Shown: one piece after another, positions 50,803 to 59,369 of the stretch
Position numbering within the stretch: the stretch's first letter is position 1
Layout of the letters: each line of letters begins with the position of its first letter
Origin: Mariniphaga sp964559175
GTDB taxonomy: Bacteria; Bacteroidota; Bacteroidia; Bacteroidales; Prolixibacteraceae
Reading direction: 5' to 3'
DNA length: 64,000 bases
NCBI GenBank assembly: GCA_964559175.1
Contig: CAZLGT010000006.1
Coordinates: forward strand, 57,559 to 121,558
Position numbers and translations under genes: made by a program
Notes under the pieces: generated by a model
Told to the model about the DNA's origin: nothing
Database searches by the model: none
Seen by the model: the letters and a program-made list of their open reading frames with translations, nothing else

Positions 50803-53196
50803 TTATTCATACCTCAAGCTCTCCACCGGGTTCCTTGTCGCAGCTTTCCAGCTTTGCCAGCTCACCGTCAGCAACGCAATGCCCAGCGCCAGCAAACCGG
50901 CCAGCGCAAATATCCACCAATTCAAATTGGTTTTGTAGGCAAAGTTTTCGAGCCAGCGGGTCATAGCAAACCAGGCCACCGGGGTAGCAATAATAAATGC
51001 CACGATTACCCATTTCACGAAATCCCTGTTCAGCATCGATAAAATTTCGGATACGCGGGCGCCGTTCACTTTCCGCATGCCGATTTCTTTGGTTCGTTGC
51101 CGGCTGATTAAAAGCGAAAGCCCCAGCAATCCCATGGAACAAATAAAAACCGAAAGCAGCGTAAATACCGACAAAAGCCGGGCCTGCAGTATTTCGGTTT
51201 TATACACCTGCCGGTACATGGTACTTACATGTTCGTAGTTAAAAGGATATGCAGGAAAAATTTCATTCCAAACGGCTCGGATATCGTCAATCGCCTCTTG
51301 TCTCATCCCGTCTTTATAAGAAATCACAAAATTTATCATCCACAGGTTTTTTCGTTTAAACAATACCAGCGGACGCACTTTCTTTTTGATACTCGAAAGA
51401 TGAAAATCCTTTACAACGCCAATTATTTTTCCTTTCGGGATTTCAATTCCCTGTACCGGCGAAATGAGCTGAAATTGCTTGCCCACAATCGAATCCGGGT
51501 CTGAATAATTTAATTGAAACAAAGCTGCCTCGTTGATAATGTATTCGCCTGAACCTTCGTTGTCTTCATACTTTTCCGAGAAATTGTTTCCGCTTAAAAA
51601 ATTCAACTTAAAAAGATCGGCAAATGAATAATCACAGGGCAACACACCCAGCCGTTCCTGGGAAGATTCTTCCTGTTGGTAACCTTCCATCTCAAACGGA
51701 AACATATCATTCGCCTCGCCACCCGGCGGATCAAGCATGGCCGAAACCGATTCAACAGTTTGATATTTGAGTAACTCCGACTTAAAAACATCAAATTTTT
51801 GCTGGATGCTGGCATGCACCGATTCAAAACAGATAACGTTGTCTTCCGTCACTCCCATCGAACTGTTCAACGCATAATTGGTTTGCCGCGAAATAACCAG
51901 AACGGCGGCAATCAAAATAATGGCAAAAGTGTATTGAAAAACAATGATGCCTTTGTTCGCGGCAATACTACTGGTTTTCAGCGCTTCGAATTTTCCGACA
52001 CCAGAATTTAACCTGCCGGATCTTTGTTTGAGAACGGGCTGGATTCCCGAGAAAATTCCCATCAAACTGAATAGAAAAACAATTGTAACTATCAGCAAAA
52101 AATTTCCCTCCATCAGATTAAGATTAAAACTGCTTTTTATGATGGATTGAACCGGAATGGAGAAAATTATAAAAAGCAGAATAGAAAGAGAAACGACGAT
52201 CAAACTTTCTGTAAGAAAATACTTTAGGTTCGTATTTTTAGAAGATCCCAACACCTGGTTGATTGCCATAAATTTGCTGCTGAAACCCGCCATTCCAAGG
52301 TTGAGGCTGGCGTAGTTGCTCATTGAAATCAGCAACAAAATGAGTGCTGCAATTGCAAGCACATAAATGTTGGTGATGTTTCCGTTGGTTTCAATTTCGC
52401 GCAGTTTATCGGAGTGCAAATGGATGTCGGTAATCTTCTGCAAATAAGCTGTCGTTTGAATTTCTTCGATGGTTTGCTCCGAGTTATCTGCCAGAAACTG
52501 CCGGTATTGTTTGGTAATATTTTCAGGATTGGCATTTTCGGACAGAAGCAGATAACTCCAGGCCCAGCCCTGAATTTCACCCTGAACGGGAGTAGCAATA
52601 AAATCGGGATGAAAATGGCTGTTTTGCGGAAAATCCTTCATTACGCCTTTGATAGTAAAATCCGATTTTTCAGCATTAAACTGGCCGGGCGGAAGTGACA
52701 TGATTTGCCCGATGGGATTGGAATTCCCGAATACCTTCTTTGCAAAAGATTCTGAAACAACCATCACGCCGGGATCATCGAGAATCGTTTCGCGATTTCC
52801 TATTAACAACTCAGCATCAAAAATTTCAAAGAAAGTACTGTCACATATAAAAGCCTGGTTTACGTCGTAATATTTTTGGTCGTAAAACATTATACTTTCC
52901 CGCAAAGGAGCCAGCCGGGTATAATTTTCTATTTCGGAAAAATAGTCAGTCATTTGCAATACCTGCCATGAATTTATTTCCCGCGCGAAGTGGCTGTCAT
53001 TCAGAAAAGCAGGATTTTTAGTGGTAAAACGGTAAATCCGATCCGATTTTTTGTGCCAGGCATCGTAGGATAGTTCGTTTTTCAGGAATAGCGTTATAAA
53101 TAATATTCCACTTAAACCCAACGCCAATCCAAATACTTTAATGAAGTTAAGGAATGGGCGCTTCCGAATATTTCTGAATACAAATTTCAGTAACAT
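50803..53196 (-). CDS. FtsX/MacB-type ABC transporter permease 3
   Basis: The 797-residue permease has the two-half layout. Its first-half coupling segment is degenerate (FSSKFMAINQVLGSS in place of KEIGIRKxxGA), whereas the second is intact (QRTKEIGMRKVNGARVSEIL). If the ATPase dimer contacts both halves, the first contact is altered. The periplasmic domains differ from those of the neighbours, and the shared tail ends KAATRNPVESLRYE. It is encoded 20 bp after the ATPase gene, the closest permease to it. Confidence 0.92.
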   Translation of the reverse strand: MLLKFVFRNIRKRPFLNFIKVFGLALGLSGILFITLFLKNELSYDAWHKKSDRIYRFTTKNPAFLNDSHFAREINSWQVLQMTDYFSEIENYTRLAPLRESIMFYDQKYYDVNQAFICDSTFFEIFDAELLIGNRETILDDPGVMVVSESFAKKVFGNSNPIGQIMSLPPGQFNAEKSDFTIKGVMKDFPQNSHFHPDFIATPVQGEIQGWAWSYLLLSENANPENITKQYRQFLADNSEQTIEEIQTTAYLQKITDIHLHSDKLREIETNGNITNIYVLAIAALILLLISMSNYASLNLGMAGFSSKFMAINQVLGSSKNTNLKYFLTESLIVVSLSILLFIIFSIPVQSIIKSSFNLNLMEGNFLLIVTIVFLFSLMGIFSGIQPVLKQRSGRLNSGVGKFEALKTSSIAANKGIIVFQYTFAIILIAAVLVISRQTNYALNSSMGVTEDNVICFESVHASIQQKFDVFKSELLKYQTVESVSAMLDPPGGEANDMFPFEMEGYQQEESSQERLGVLPCDYSFADLFKLNFLSGNNFSEKYEDNEGSGEYIINEAALFQLNYSDPDSIVGKQFQLISPVQGIEIPKGKIIGVVKDFHLSSIKKKVRPLVLFKRKNLWMINFVISYKDGMRQEAIDDIRAVWNEIFPAYPFNYEHVSTMYRQVYKTEILQARLLSVFTLLSVFICSMGLLGLSLLISRQRTKEIGMRKVNGARVSEILSMLNRDFVKWVIVAFIIATPVAWFAMTRWLENFAYKTNLNWWIFALAGLLALGIALLTVSWQSWKAATRNPVESLRYE

Positions 53197-53216
53197 TTTG
53201 TTGGATTTAGAAAGCT

Positions 53217-53891
53217 TTACACCTGAAAATCTTCCTCGATGACACCGTCAATTAGTTTTACAATACGAGTTCCGTAACCGGCATAATTTTCATTGTGGGT
53301 AACCTGAATGATTGTCATTCCTTCCTCGTTCAGCTTTTTCAACAGTTTCATAATCATTTCGCCCTGTTCCGAATGCAGATTTCCGGTTGGTTCGTCGGCG
53401 AGCAGCAGTTTAGGGTTCCCGATTATGGCGCGGGCGATAGCTACCAGTTGCTGCTGTCCTCCCGAAAGCTGGTTGGGGAACAAATCTTTTTTGGCCACCA
53501 TGTTAAACCGGTCGAGCAGGTCGGCCACCAGTGCTTTTCGTTCTTTTCCCTTCACACTGCGATAAACCAGTGGGGTTTCAATGTTTTCATACACATTCAA
53601 CTCATCGATGAGGTGAAAAGCCTGAAAAATAAACCCGATGTGGCTGCGATGATACTGCACTTTTTGCTTTTCTTTAATTTGGTGAGCAGGCTCATCCCAG
53701 AAATAATACTCGCCGGCACTGGGTTCATCCAGCAAACCGATAATATTGAGTAATGTAGATTTACCGGCACCACTGGGCCCCATAATGGTTACAAACTCAC
53801 CTTGTTTTACTTCAAGGTCAACTCCCTTCAAAATAAATGTCCGCTGAAACCGCGAATCGTAATACTTGTCGATGTTTTTTAATTTGATCAT
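53217..53891 (-). CDS. ABC transporter ATPase, MacB/LolD type
   Basis: The 224-residue ATPase is the only nucleotide-binding subunit for the whole permease array in this window. Walker A is GPSGAGKSTLL, the Q-loop FIFQAFHLIDELNVYENIET, the signature LSGGQQQLVAIARA, Walker B LLLADEPTGNL with catalytic Glu, and the H-loop VTHNENYAGYGTRIVKL. The length and the VKQGEFVTIMGPSG start are those of LolD/MacB-type ATPases that drive FtsX-like permeases without substrate entering the membrane domain. The 100 bp before it are pyrimidine-rich with near-repeats and no clear promoter. Confidence 0.95.
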   Translation of the reverse strand: MIKLKNIDKYYDSRFQRTFILKGVDLEVKQGEFVTIMGPSGAGKSTLLNIIGLLDEPSAGEYYFWDEPAHQIKEKQKVQYHRSHIGFIFQAFHLIDELNVYENIETPLVYRSVKGKERKALVADLLDRFNMVAKKDLFPNQLSGGQQQLVAIARAIIGNPKLLLADEPTGNLHSEQGEMIMKLLKKLNEEGMTIIQVTHNENYAGYGTRIVKLIDGVIEEDFQV

Positions 53892-53991
53892 TTTTTGAAA
53901 TTTTAGTTATATTTTTCTTTTATTTTTCAAACGCTGTCAGGTCTTTGCCCCTGCCTTTTGCCCTCTGTCCTTTTCTATTTGCCCTTTGCTT

Positions 53992-56322
53992 CTATTCATA
54001 TCTTAAACTTTCTATTGGATTCTTAGTTGCTGCTTTATAACTTTGAAATGAAACCGTCAGCAACGCAATTCCCAGCGCCAGCAATCCCGCAAGCGCAAAA
54101 ATCCACCAACGTAAATCTGTTTTGTACGCAAAGTTTTCGAGCCAATTATTCATGGCGTAGTACGCAATGGGAGTGGCAATTACAAAGGCTATTAAAACCC
54201 ACTGAACAAATCCCTGGTTTAATAATTTAACCACTTCCCTAACAGTTGCTCCATTTACTTTTCTGATCCCAACCTCTTTGGTACGTCTAATCATAAAATG
54301 TGATGCAAGCCCGTAAAGCCCCAGACAAGAAATAATAATTGCGATGATTGTTAAATATGAAAAAATGGCCATTTCTTTTTCATTTTTCTTATACAAACCT
54401 GCCATGTGTTGATCCATAAATTGAAATTCAAAAGGTTCATCAGGATAAATACTTTCCCACTTTTGCTGAATTAACTTCAAATTTTCCGGTTGTGCCTTTA
54501 AAAAAATATAGGAAGGTTGTCTGCTAAGCATCGTAAATTTTAAAGGTTCAATAGGATTATTCAACGCATTGAAATGAAAATCTTTAACCACGCCGATAAT
54601 TTTTTGGGGAGGCGTTTCATCAAGGATTTTCCCAAGTGGTTCGTTCCATCCCATGATCCTGGCATAAGTTTCATTTATGATTGCCGATTTATCAGCATCA
54701 CCGGGATTATTTCCTGAAAAATTACGGCCTTCAACTATTTCAATGCCCAACAAGCCAATATAATTTTCATCAATCTGCGGTTGATTCAAAACAAATTGAA
54801 CATCATTCCCCTCATCGTCCTTAACCGCCATAATTGCTTTCATCCAATTAGCTGTTGAACCAAGGTTGGTTCCTCCACTGCCAAATGCAAAATTCTCTAT
54901 CCCGGGTAAGGTTGAAAATTCCTGCCGTAAAACTTCTTTTCCGGGAAATTTTTCAGGTTCAGGGGGAATTTCAACAACAATAAGCTGTTCTTTATCGAAC
55001 CCCAGTTCAGCATTTTTCATAAAATGAGTCTGGTTCCAGATTATAAATAATCCGGCAATCATTATAATGGCAACTACATTCTGAAATATAACCAATGACT
55101 TCCCGAACCTACTGAAACCACTCTTTTTAATTAAAGAACTTTTTATGGTATTGAAGGCCGGATATAAACCCGAAAAAATACCCAGAATTATAAAAACAAA
55201 TAACATTGCAGGAAGAAGCCTAAGGATGGAAAGAAGATGAAAAGCCTTATCGAATAAGGCATTAAAGCTTTGAAACAACAGAGTTACCATTAAAACTGAA
55301 ACAGCGCCAGCCAATATGATATTTAAAACAGATTCTCCAATAATATTGTAAATTATCCTGTTTTTGCCACATCCAATGGTTTTTCTGATTGAAAATTCTT
55401 TTTGCCTTTTTTCGAGCTGGGCAATTGTCAGGTTGTTATAATTAATGCCGGCAATTATCAGGATAAGCAGACCCGCCACCGAAAAAGTATAAACCATGGT
55501 TTTGTTGCCTTTGGGAGAGTCGGCAAGTAAACTGTTATCGAAATGAATACTTTGCAATGGTTGCAGGCGGTGTACCAATTGAAACTCTCCGAGAGTTTTT
55601 TGTAAATCAGAATATTTTTCAGTAGTCAACAGGTCTATTTTATTTTTTAATTCAGAGATGTCAGAGGTTGTGGTTTTCAGATAAACATAGTAATCGCCCC
55701 AGTCAACCAGTTCTCCTGTTCCATCAAAATCAGATGGAATGAGTGCTGAAAACTGCAGATCGGTATTTGTGGGCAAATCCTTAATAACCCCGGTAACTTC
55801 GTAATCTTTTTTGTCGATGGTAATTTTTTGCCCCAGCGGAGGTGAATTGCCAAAAATGTTTTTGGCAAGTGTTTCCGTTAAAACAATAGTATTGGGCGAT
55901 TTCAAAAATTCAGAAGGATTTCCTAAAACAGCCGGATAGGAGAATACATTGAATATGGATGAATTGGCTGCACGCAAGTCTGTTTTTTTAAATTCATTGC
56001 CTTCAAAGGTTAGGGTTGCTCCGCCTTCAGCGCCAATACAAACATACTCCCCGATTTCGGGGCACCGGTTTTTCAATATGTGGGCAAAAGGCGGGTTCGC
56101 CAAAGCCATATGGGTGTTTTGCCCGGCAGGTGAAGTGAGTGACGTGGTGAGCCTGAAAATCCGATCTGCATCGGGATGATAATTGTCGTAGGTCATTTCA
56201 TTTTCAACATAAAGCGAAATAAAAATGAAAATTACCATGGCTGCAGAAAGTCCGGTCAGGTTCAGAAAAAAGTCAAGCTTGTTTTTCCTGATTATGCGGA
56301 GAAGATTGTTTATCAATATCAT
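53992..56322 (-). CDS. FtsX/MacB-type ABC transporter permease 4
   Basis: This 776-residue two-half permease is directly upstream of the ATPase in transcript order. The first coupling motif is RQKEFSIRKTIGCG, the second RRTKEVGIRKVNGATVREVV. Four-helix blocks are at about 15-40/285-400 and 420-450/680-770. The tail matches the common one except KSYK-type substitutions (SFQSYKAATKNPIESLRYE). N-terminal periplasmic sequence is unlike the others. Gene start follows permease 5 by 15 bp. Confidence 0.92.
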   Translation of the reverse strand: MILINNLLRIIRKNKLDFFLNLTGLSAAMVIFIFISLYVENEMTYDNYHPDADRIFRLTTSLTSPAGQNTHMALANPPFAHILKNRCPEIGEYVCIGAEGGATLTFEGNEFKKTDLRAANSSIFNVFSYPAVLGNPSEFLKSPNTIVLTETLAKNIFGNSPPLGQKITIDKKDYEVTGVIKDLPTNTDLQFSALIPSDFDGTGELVDWGDYYVYLKTTTSDISELKNKIDLLTTEKYSDLQKTLGEFQLVHRLQPLQSIHFDNSLLADSPKGNKTMVYTFSVAGLLILIIAGINYNNLTIAQLEKRQKEFSIRKTIGCGKNRIIYNIIGESVLNIILAGAVSVLMVTLLFQSFNALFDKAFHLLSILRLLPAMLFVFIILGIFSGLYPAFNTIKSSLIKKSGFSRFGKSLVIFQNVVAIIMIAGLFIIWNQTHFMKNAELGFDKEQLIVVEIPPEPEKFPGKEVLRQEFSTLPGIENFAFGSGGTNLGSTANWMKAIMAVKDDEGNDVQFVLNQPQIDENYIGLLGIEIVEGRNFSGNNPGDADKSAIINETYARIMGWNEPLGKILDETPPQKIIGVVKDFHFNALNNPIEPLKFTMLSRQPSYIFLKAQPENLKLIQQKWESIYPDEPFEFQFMDQHMAGLYKKNEKEMAIFSYLTIIAIIISCLGLYGLASHFMIRRTKEVGIRKVNGATVREVVKLLNQGFVQWVLIAFVIATPIAYYAMNNWLENFAYKTDLRWWIFALAGLLALGIALLTVSFQSYKAATKNPIESLRYE

Positions 56323-56337
56323 AATTGTTTTGGTTTT

Positions 56338-58698
56338 TTATTCATATCTCAACGCCTCAACAGGATTCCTCGTTGCCGCTTTCCAGCTTTGAAAAGAAAC
56401 CGTGAGCAACGCAATAAGTCCCACAACAAACCCGGCTATCAGAAAAATTCCGACTGTTATTGTAGTTTTGTTGCCGATGCCCTGTAACAAACGGTAAACA
56501 ATCATCCAGGCAATTGGGCAGGCAATGGCATACGCTATTATAATGTTCCGCACAAATGCCCTGTTCAGAAGAGCCATGATTTCGATGTTGCGGGCCCCGT
56601 TTACTTTTCGTACGCCAATTTCTTTGGTTCTTGCCTGAGTTGCATGGAAAGTTAATGCAATCAGCCCGACAATCGCCAGCACAATGGAAATAATACTGGC
56701 AAACCGGAAAGTACTGTTTATCTGTTTTATTTCGTCGATGTAAGCAGCAACTTCAGCACTGGTAAAACTGTATTCGAACGGAAAATCAGGCGAAATTTCC
56801 TTGATTGTTTTTTCAATATTCCCTATTGTATTTTCGATGTTACCCGGCAATATGCTGACAAACAAAAATTTCGTAAAGCCCTGATTGTCGGGGTGTGCCG
56901 ACATGACCATCGGTTTTACCCGGTTAAACAGGAAATTATTTTGAAAATCGCTGACAACTCCTATAACGGTACTTTCTTTTCCCCAAAATTGAATTTGTTT
57001 ACCGACCGGATATTCAAAACCCAACTGTTTTGCAGCGGCTTCGTTAATAAGAACTCCTTTTAACTCGTTGGGTTTTTCGGCTACAAATTCATCACCCACC
57101 ACCATTTTCATATCAAAGGTTTGGGTATATCCGTCAGACACAATGGCAAAGGCAAACGATTCATCGTGTTTTTCCCCGATGTCGTCGGTCCATGTAACTC
57201 CCGAATGATTGGGAATACCTGCCGGCATTGACGAGGCAGCACACAAACTTTTTACTTCGGCAAATTTATTGAGTTCGCTTTTTAAACTCTGGTAATTTTC
57301 TTTCAGAGTATTGGTTAGCGGAATCTGCATCACCATTTTGTTGTCGAAACCTAACGGCATGTTAGACATAAACCGGTATTGCTTGTTTACCATAAGTGTA
57401 ATGATAACCAGCATTATGGAAATTATAAACTGAAAAGTGATTAATACATTTTTGCTTCGGATTCCTACTCCTGAATATTTTTCCTTTTTGAAAACTGAAA
57501 GTGGCCGGACACCCGAAAGAATCATTGCAGGATAAAAACTTGCCGACAGTGTTACAATCAGCCAGAGCAATAAACTTCCACCGATGAATAACCCGAGGTG
57601 GCTATCGAGATAAAATTTGACATCAGACCCGGTAAGTGATTTAAAAACCGGCAATCCTGTTTTGGCCAGCAAAGCTCCCAAAATAACAGCCAGAAAACTG
57701 ATTATGGCAGTTTCCCTGATAAATTGTTGCCCGATAAGCCACTTTCCAGCACCCGAAATTTTTCGCATGGCAATTTCGGATGTGCGTTTCTGTACCAGCG
57801 AAGTTGATAGATTTACATAGTTCAGCACACTAACTGCCAAAACTACAATGCCGATGAAAATCAGAAGATAAAGCGGATTTTTGTTGTAATATAACCTGCG
57901 TTCAGCCGAGGGAATCAGCGCAAGCGTCAAACGTTCAGGATCGCGGATGTTATCAAGCTTTAATTCAGAATAAAAGTTTTTGATCTTCTGACTAAAGGAT
58001 TTATAATCAGTGTTTTTATAAAGTTTGAAAAGCGGTTGCCCGTTGCTGTCCCAACCTGCAAGTTTTGATTCGTCGCGCAATGACTTTATGGGGGCTATCA
58101 TTGAAAAATCGAAGGTGACATATTTGGGAATATCGACCACGCCCGAAACGGTAAAAAATTTTTCGTTGTTTAACACCAGTGTTTTTCCTAAAGCAGGTTT
58201 GTCTCCAAAATATTTTGCGGCTGTTTCTTTCGATAATACAATGGAATTGAGTTCTTTCAAAGCTGACTCCCGCGACCCTTCCAAAAACGGATATTGTACA
58301 ATTTGAAAAAGATCGGTATCGGCCAGGTAAAAGTTGCGCTCGTTAAAACTCAGCAATTCGTTTTCTCCCGCAGGTTGGTATGAAACAATACAATTACTGA
58401 ACTGACTAAAGTTTTCGGTACGGGCAAAATATTCGATTTCAGGGAAATACTCCGACAACAACGGAGGAAGGGCGTAACTGATAGTTGTGTTTCCCAGCGG
58501 AGAATCGGGGCTTTTTTGAACCAGATAAAAAACACGCTCGTGCTCCAGTATCGATGTATTGTATGATTCTTCTTTACCAACATGCATCATAATAAGAATG
58601 GCACAGGTAAATCCAAAGGCCAAACCAATGATGTTCAGGGCTGTAAATATTCCGTTATTTCTTAAAAAACGAAAAGCAATTTTAAATTGATTTATCAT
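56338..58698 (-). CDS. FtsX/MacB-type ABC transporter permease 5
   Basis: This 786-residue permease has the two-half layout and coupling motifs KRTSEIAMRKISGAG and ARTKEIGVRKVNGARNIEIM. Its C-terminal membrane part deviates from the common tail (GNKTTITVGIFLIAGFVVGL) up to TVSFQSWKAATRNPVEALRYE, which is again the common end. This mosaic suggests that recombination replaced only the last ~20 codons or that the common tail was lost. The truncated tail of another permease gene lies only 12 bp before its start codon. Confidence 0.92.
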   Translation of the reverse strand: MINQFKIAFRFLRNNGIFTALNIIGLAFGFTCAILIMMHVGKEESYNTSILEHERVFYLVQKSPDSPLGNTTISYALPPLLSEYFPEIEYFARTENFSQFSNCIVSYQPAGENELLSFNERNFYLADTDLFQIVQYPFLEGSRESALKELNSIVLSKETAAKYFGDKPALGKTLVLNNEKFFTVSGVVDIPKYVTFDFSMIAPIKSLRDESKLAGWDSNGQPLFKLYKNTDYKSFSQKIKNFYSELKLDNIRDPERLTLALIPSAERRLYYNKNPLYLLIFIGIVVLAVSVLNYVNLSTSLVQKRTSEIAMRKISGAGKWLIGQQFIRETAIISFLAVILGALLAKTGLPVFKSLTGSDVKFYLDSHLGLFIGGSLLLWLIVTLSASFYPAMILSGVRPLSVFKKEKYSGVGIRSKNVLITFQFIISIMLVIITLMVNKQYRFMSNMPLGFDNKMVMQIPLTNTLKENYQSLKSELNKFAEVKSLCAASSMPAGIPNHSGVTWTDDIGEKHDESFAFAIVSDGYTQTFDMKMVVGDEFVAEKPNELKGVLINEAAAKQLGFEYPVGKQIQFWGKESTVIGVVSDFQNNFLFNRVKPMVMSAHPDNQGFTKFLFVSILPGNIENTIGNIEKTIKEISPDFPFEYSFTSAEVAAYIDEIKQINSTFRFASIISIVLAIVGLIALTFHATQARTKEIGVRKVNGARNIEIMALLNRAFVRNIIIAYAIACPIAWMIVYRLLQGIGNKTTITVGIFLIAGFVVGLIALLTVSFQSWKAATRNPVEALRYE

Positions 58699-58710
58699 GA
58701 CATTTTATTT

Positions 58711-58757
58711 TTATTCATCTCCTTTCAACAGGATTTTTCGTTGCAGCCCGGCATCTT
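58711..58757 (-). pseudogene. Remnant 3' tail of an FtsX permease gene
   Basis: On the minus strand the reading RCRAATKNPVERR then TGA preserves the AATRNPVE motif that ends the permeases, with a small deletion before the stop. About 16 codons remain; upstream it runs into the 46-bp repeat that flanks the DUF559 gene. The position relative to permease 5 (12 bp) is that of a normal preceding permease gene. Confidence 0.65.
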
Positions 58758-58763
58758 AAATCC

Positions 58764-58809
58764 ACCCCTAAATCCCCTATAGGGGACTTTGAGGAAGCTC
58801 CGATTTGCG
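58764..58809. repeat. 46-bp repeat, copy 1 (contains the DUF559 stop codon)
   Basis: It contains the perfect palindrome TCCCCTATAGGGGA (58774-58787) followed by CTTTGAGGAAGCTCCG. Copy 2 lies at 59220-59265 with two differences. Read on the minus strand it supplies the last ten codons and TAG of the DUF559 gene. Confidence 0.85.
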
Positions 58810-59187
58810 TTTTTCACAAATCTGTTTTATCTCTATCATAACCAGGTCAATTTCATTTTCAATTTCTTCATTGGTAAACCGGATTACTTTCATACCCCAG
58901 TTCTCCAATTCACCCTCCCTGCCTATATCATATTCTTTTTGTTCTTTCGATTTATGAATTCCTCCATCAACTTCAAGAATTAATTTTAAAGGATGACAAT
59001 AAAAGTCGGCAATAAATATGTCAATGGGATGTTGTGGACGAAATCTTAATCCCAGCATCTTTTTGCCTTTTAGTTTTTCCCATAACTTTAGTTCTGCCTT
59101 TGTCATATTTTTTCTCAGCATTTTTGCTTTCTCAAAAATGTGTGGTTTTGCATTATAGAACATCGATACTTTATCACTTATACTCAT
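58777..59187 (-). CDS. DUF559 (Vsr-like) endonuclease-domain protein
   Basis: This 136-residue protein has the DUF559 fold: an N-terminal helical part (EKAKMLRKNMTKAELKLWEK, GKKMLGLRFRPQHPI), and then the nuclease core with FIADFYCHPLKLILEVDGG and H-K-x-x-E, in which D, E-x-D and H match the PD-(D/E)XK-like site. The C terminus (GMKVIRFTNEEIENEIDLVM) is also typical. The last residues (RKSELPQSPL) and stop are encoded by the flanking repeat, and copy 2 of that repeat lies 33 bp before the start. Cellular role unknown; association with palindromic repeats suggests a mobile cassette. Confidence 0.88.
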   Translation of the reverse strand: MSISDKVSMFYNAKPHIFEKAKMLRKNMTKAELKLWEKLKGKKMLGLRFRPQHPIDIFIADFYCHPLKLILEVDGGIHKSKEQKEYDIGREGELENWGMKVIRFTNEEIENEIDLVMIEIKQICEKRKSELPQSPL

Positions 59188-59219
59188 GCTGTTTTCTTTA
59201 AGTTTCTCAATCTGTTTTT

Positions 59220-59265
59220 ACCCCTAAATCCCCTGAAGGGGACTTTGAGGAAGCTCCGATTTGCG
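59220..59265. repeat. 46-bp repeat, copy 2
   Basis: Same orientation as copy 1 and identical except for two bases in the palindrome centre (CCCCTGAAGGGG). Confidence 0.85.
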
Positions 59266-59340
59266 GAAATTAATATTGATTGCACTTATTTTCAAAATTA
59301 ATAACATACACATTTTTATTCATCTATAGCTCATCTCTTT

Positions 59341-59363
59341 AAGCCCCTTCAGGGGTTTGGGGT
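59341..59363. repeat. Inverted, partial copy of the 46-bp repeat
   Basis: AAGCCCCTTCAGGGG followed by TTTGGGGT is the reverse complement of the CCCCTGAAGGGG part of copy 2, with small deletions. It lies 7 bp from the stop codon of permease 6. Confidence 0.7.
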
Positions 59364-59369
59364 GAATAA

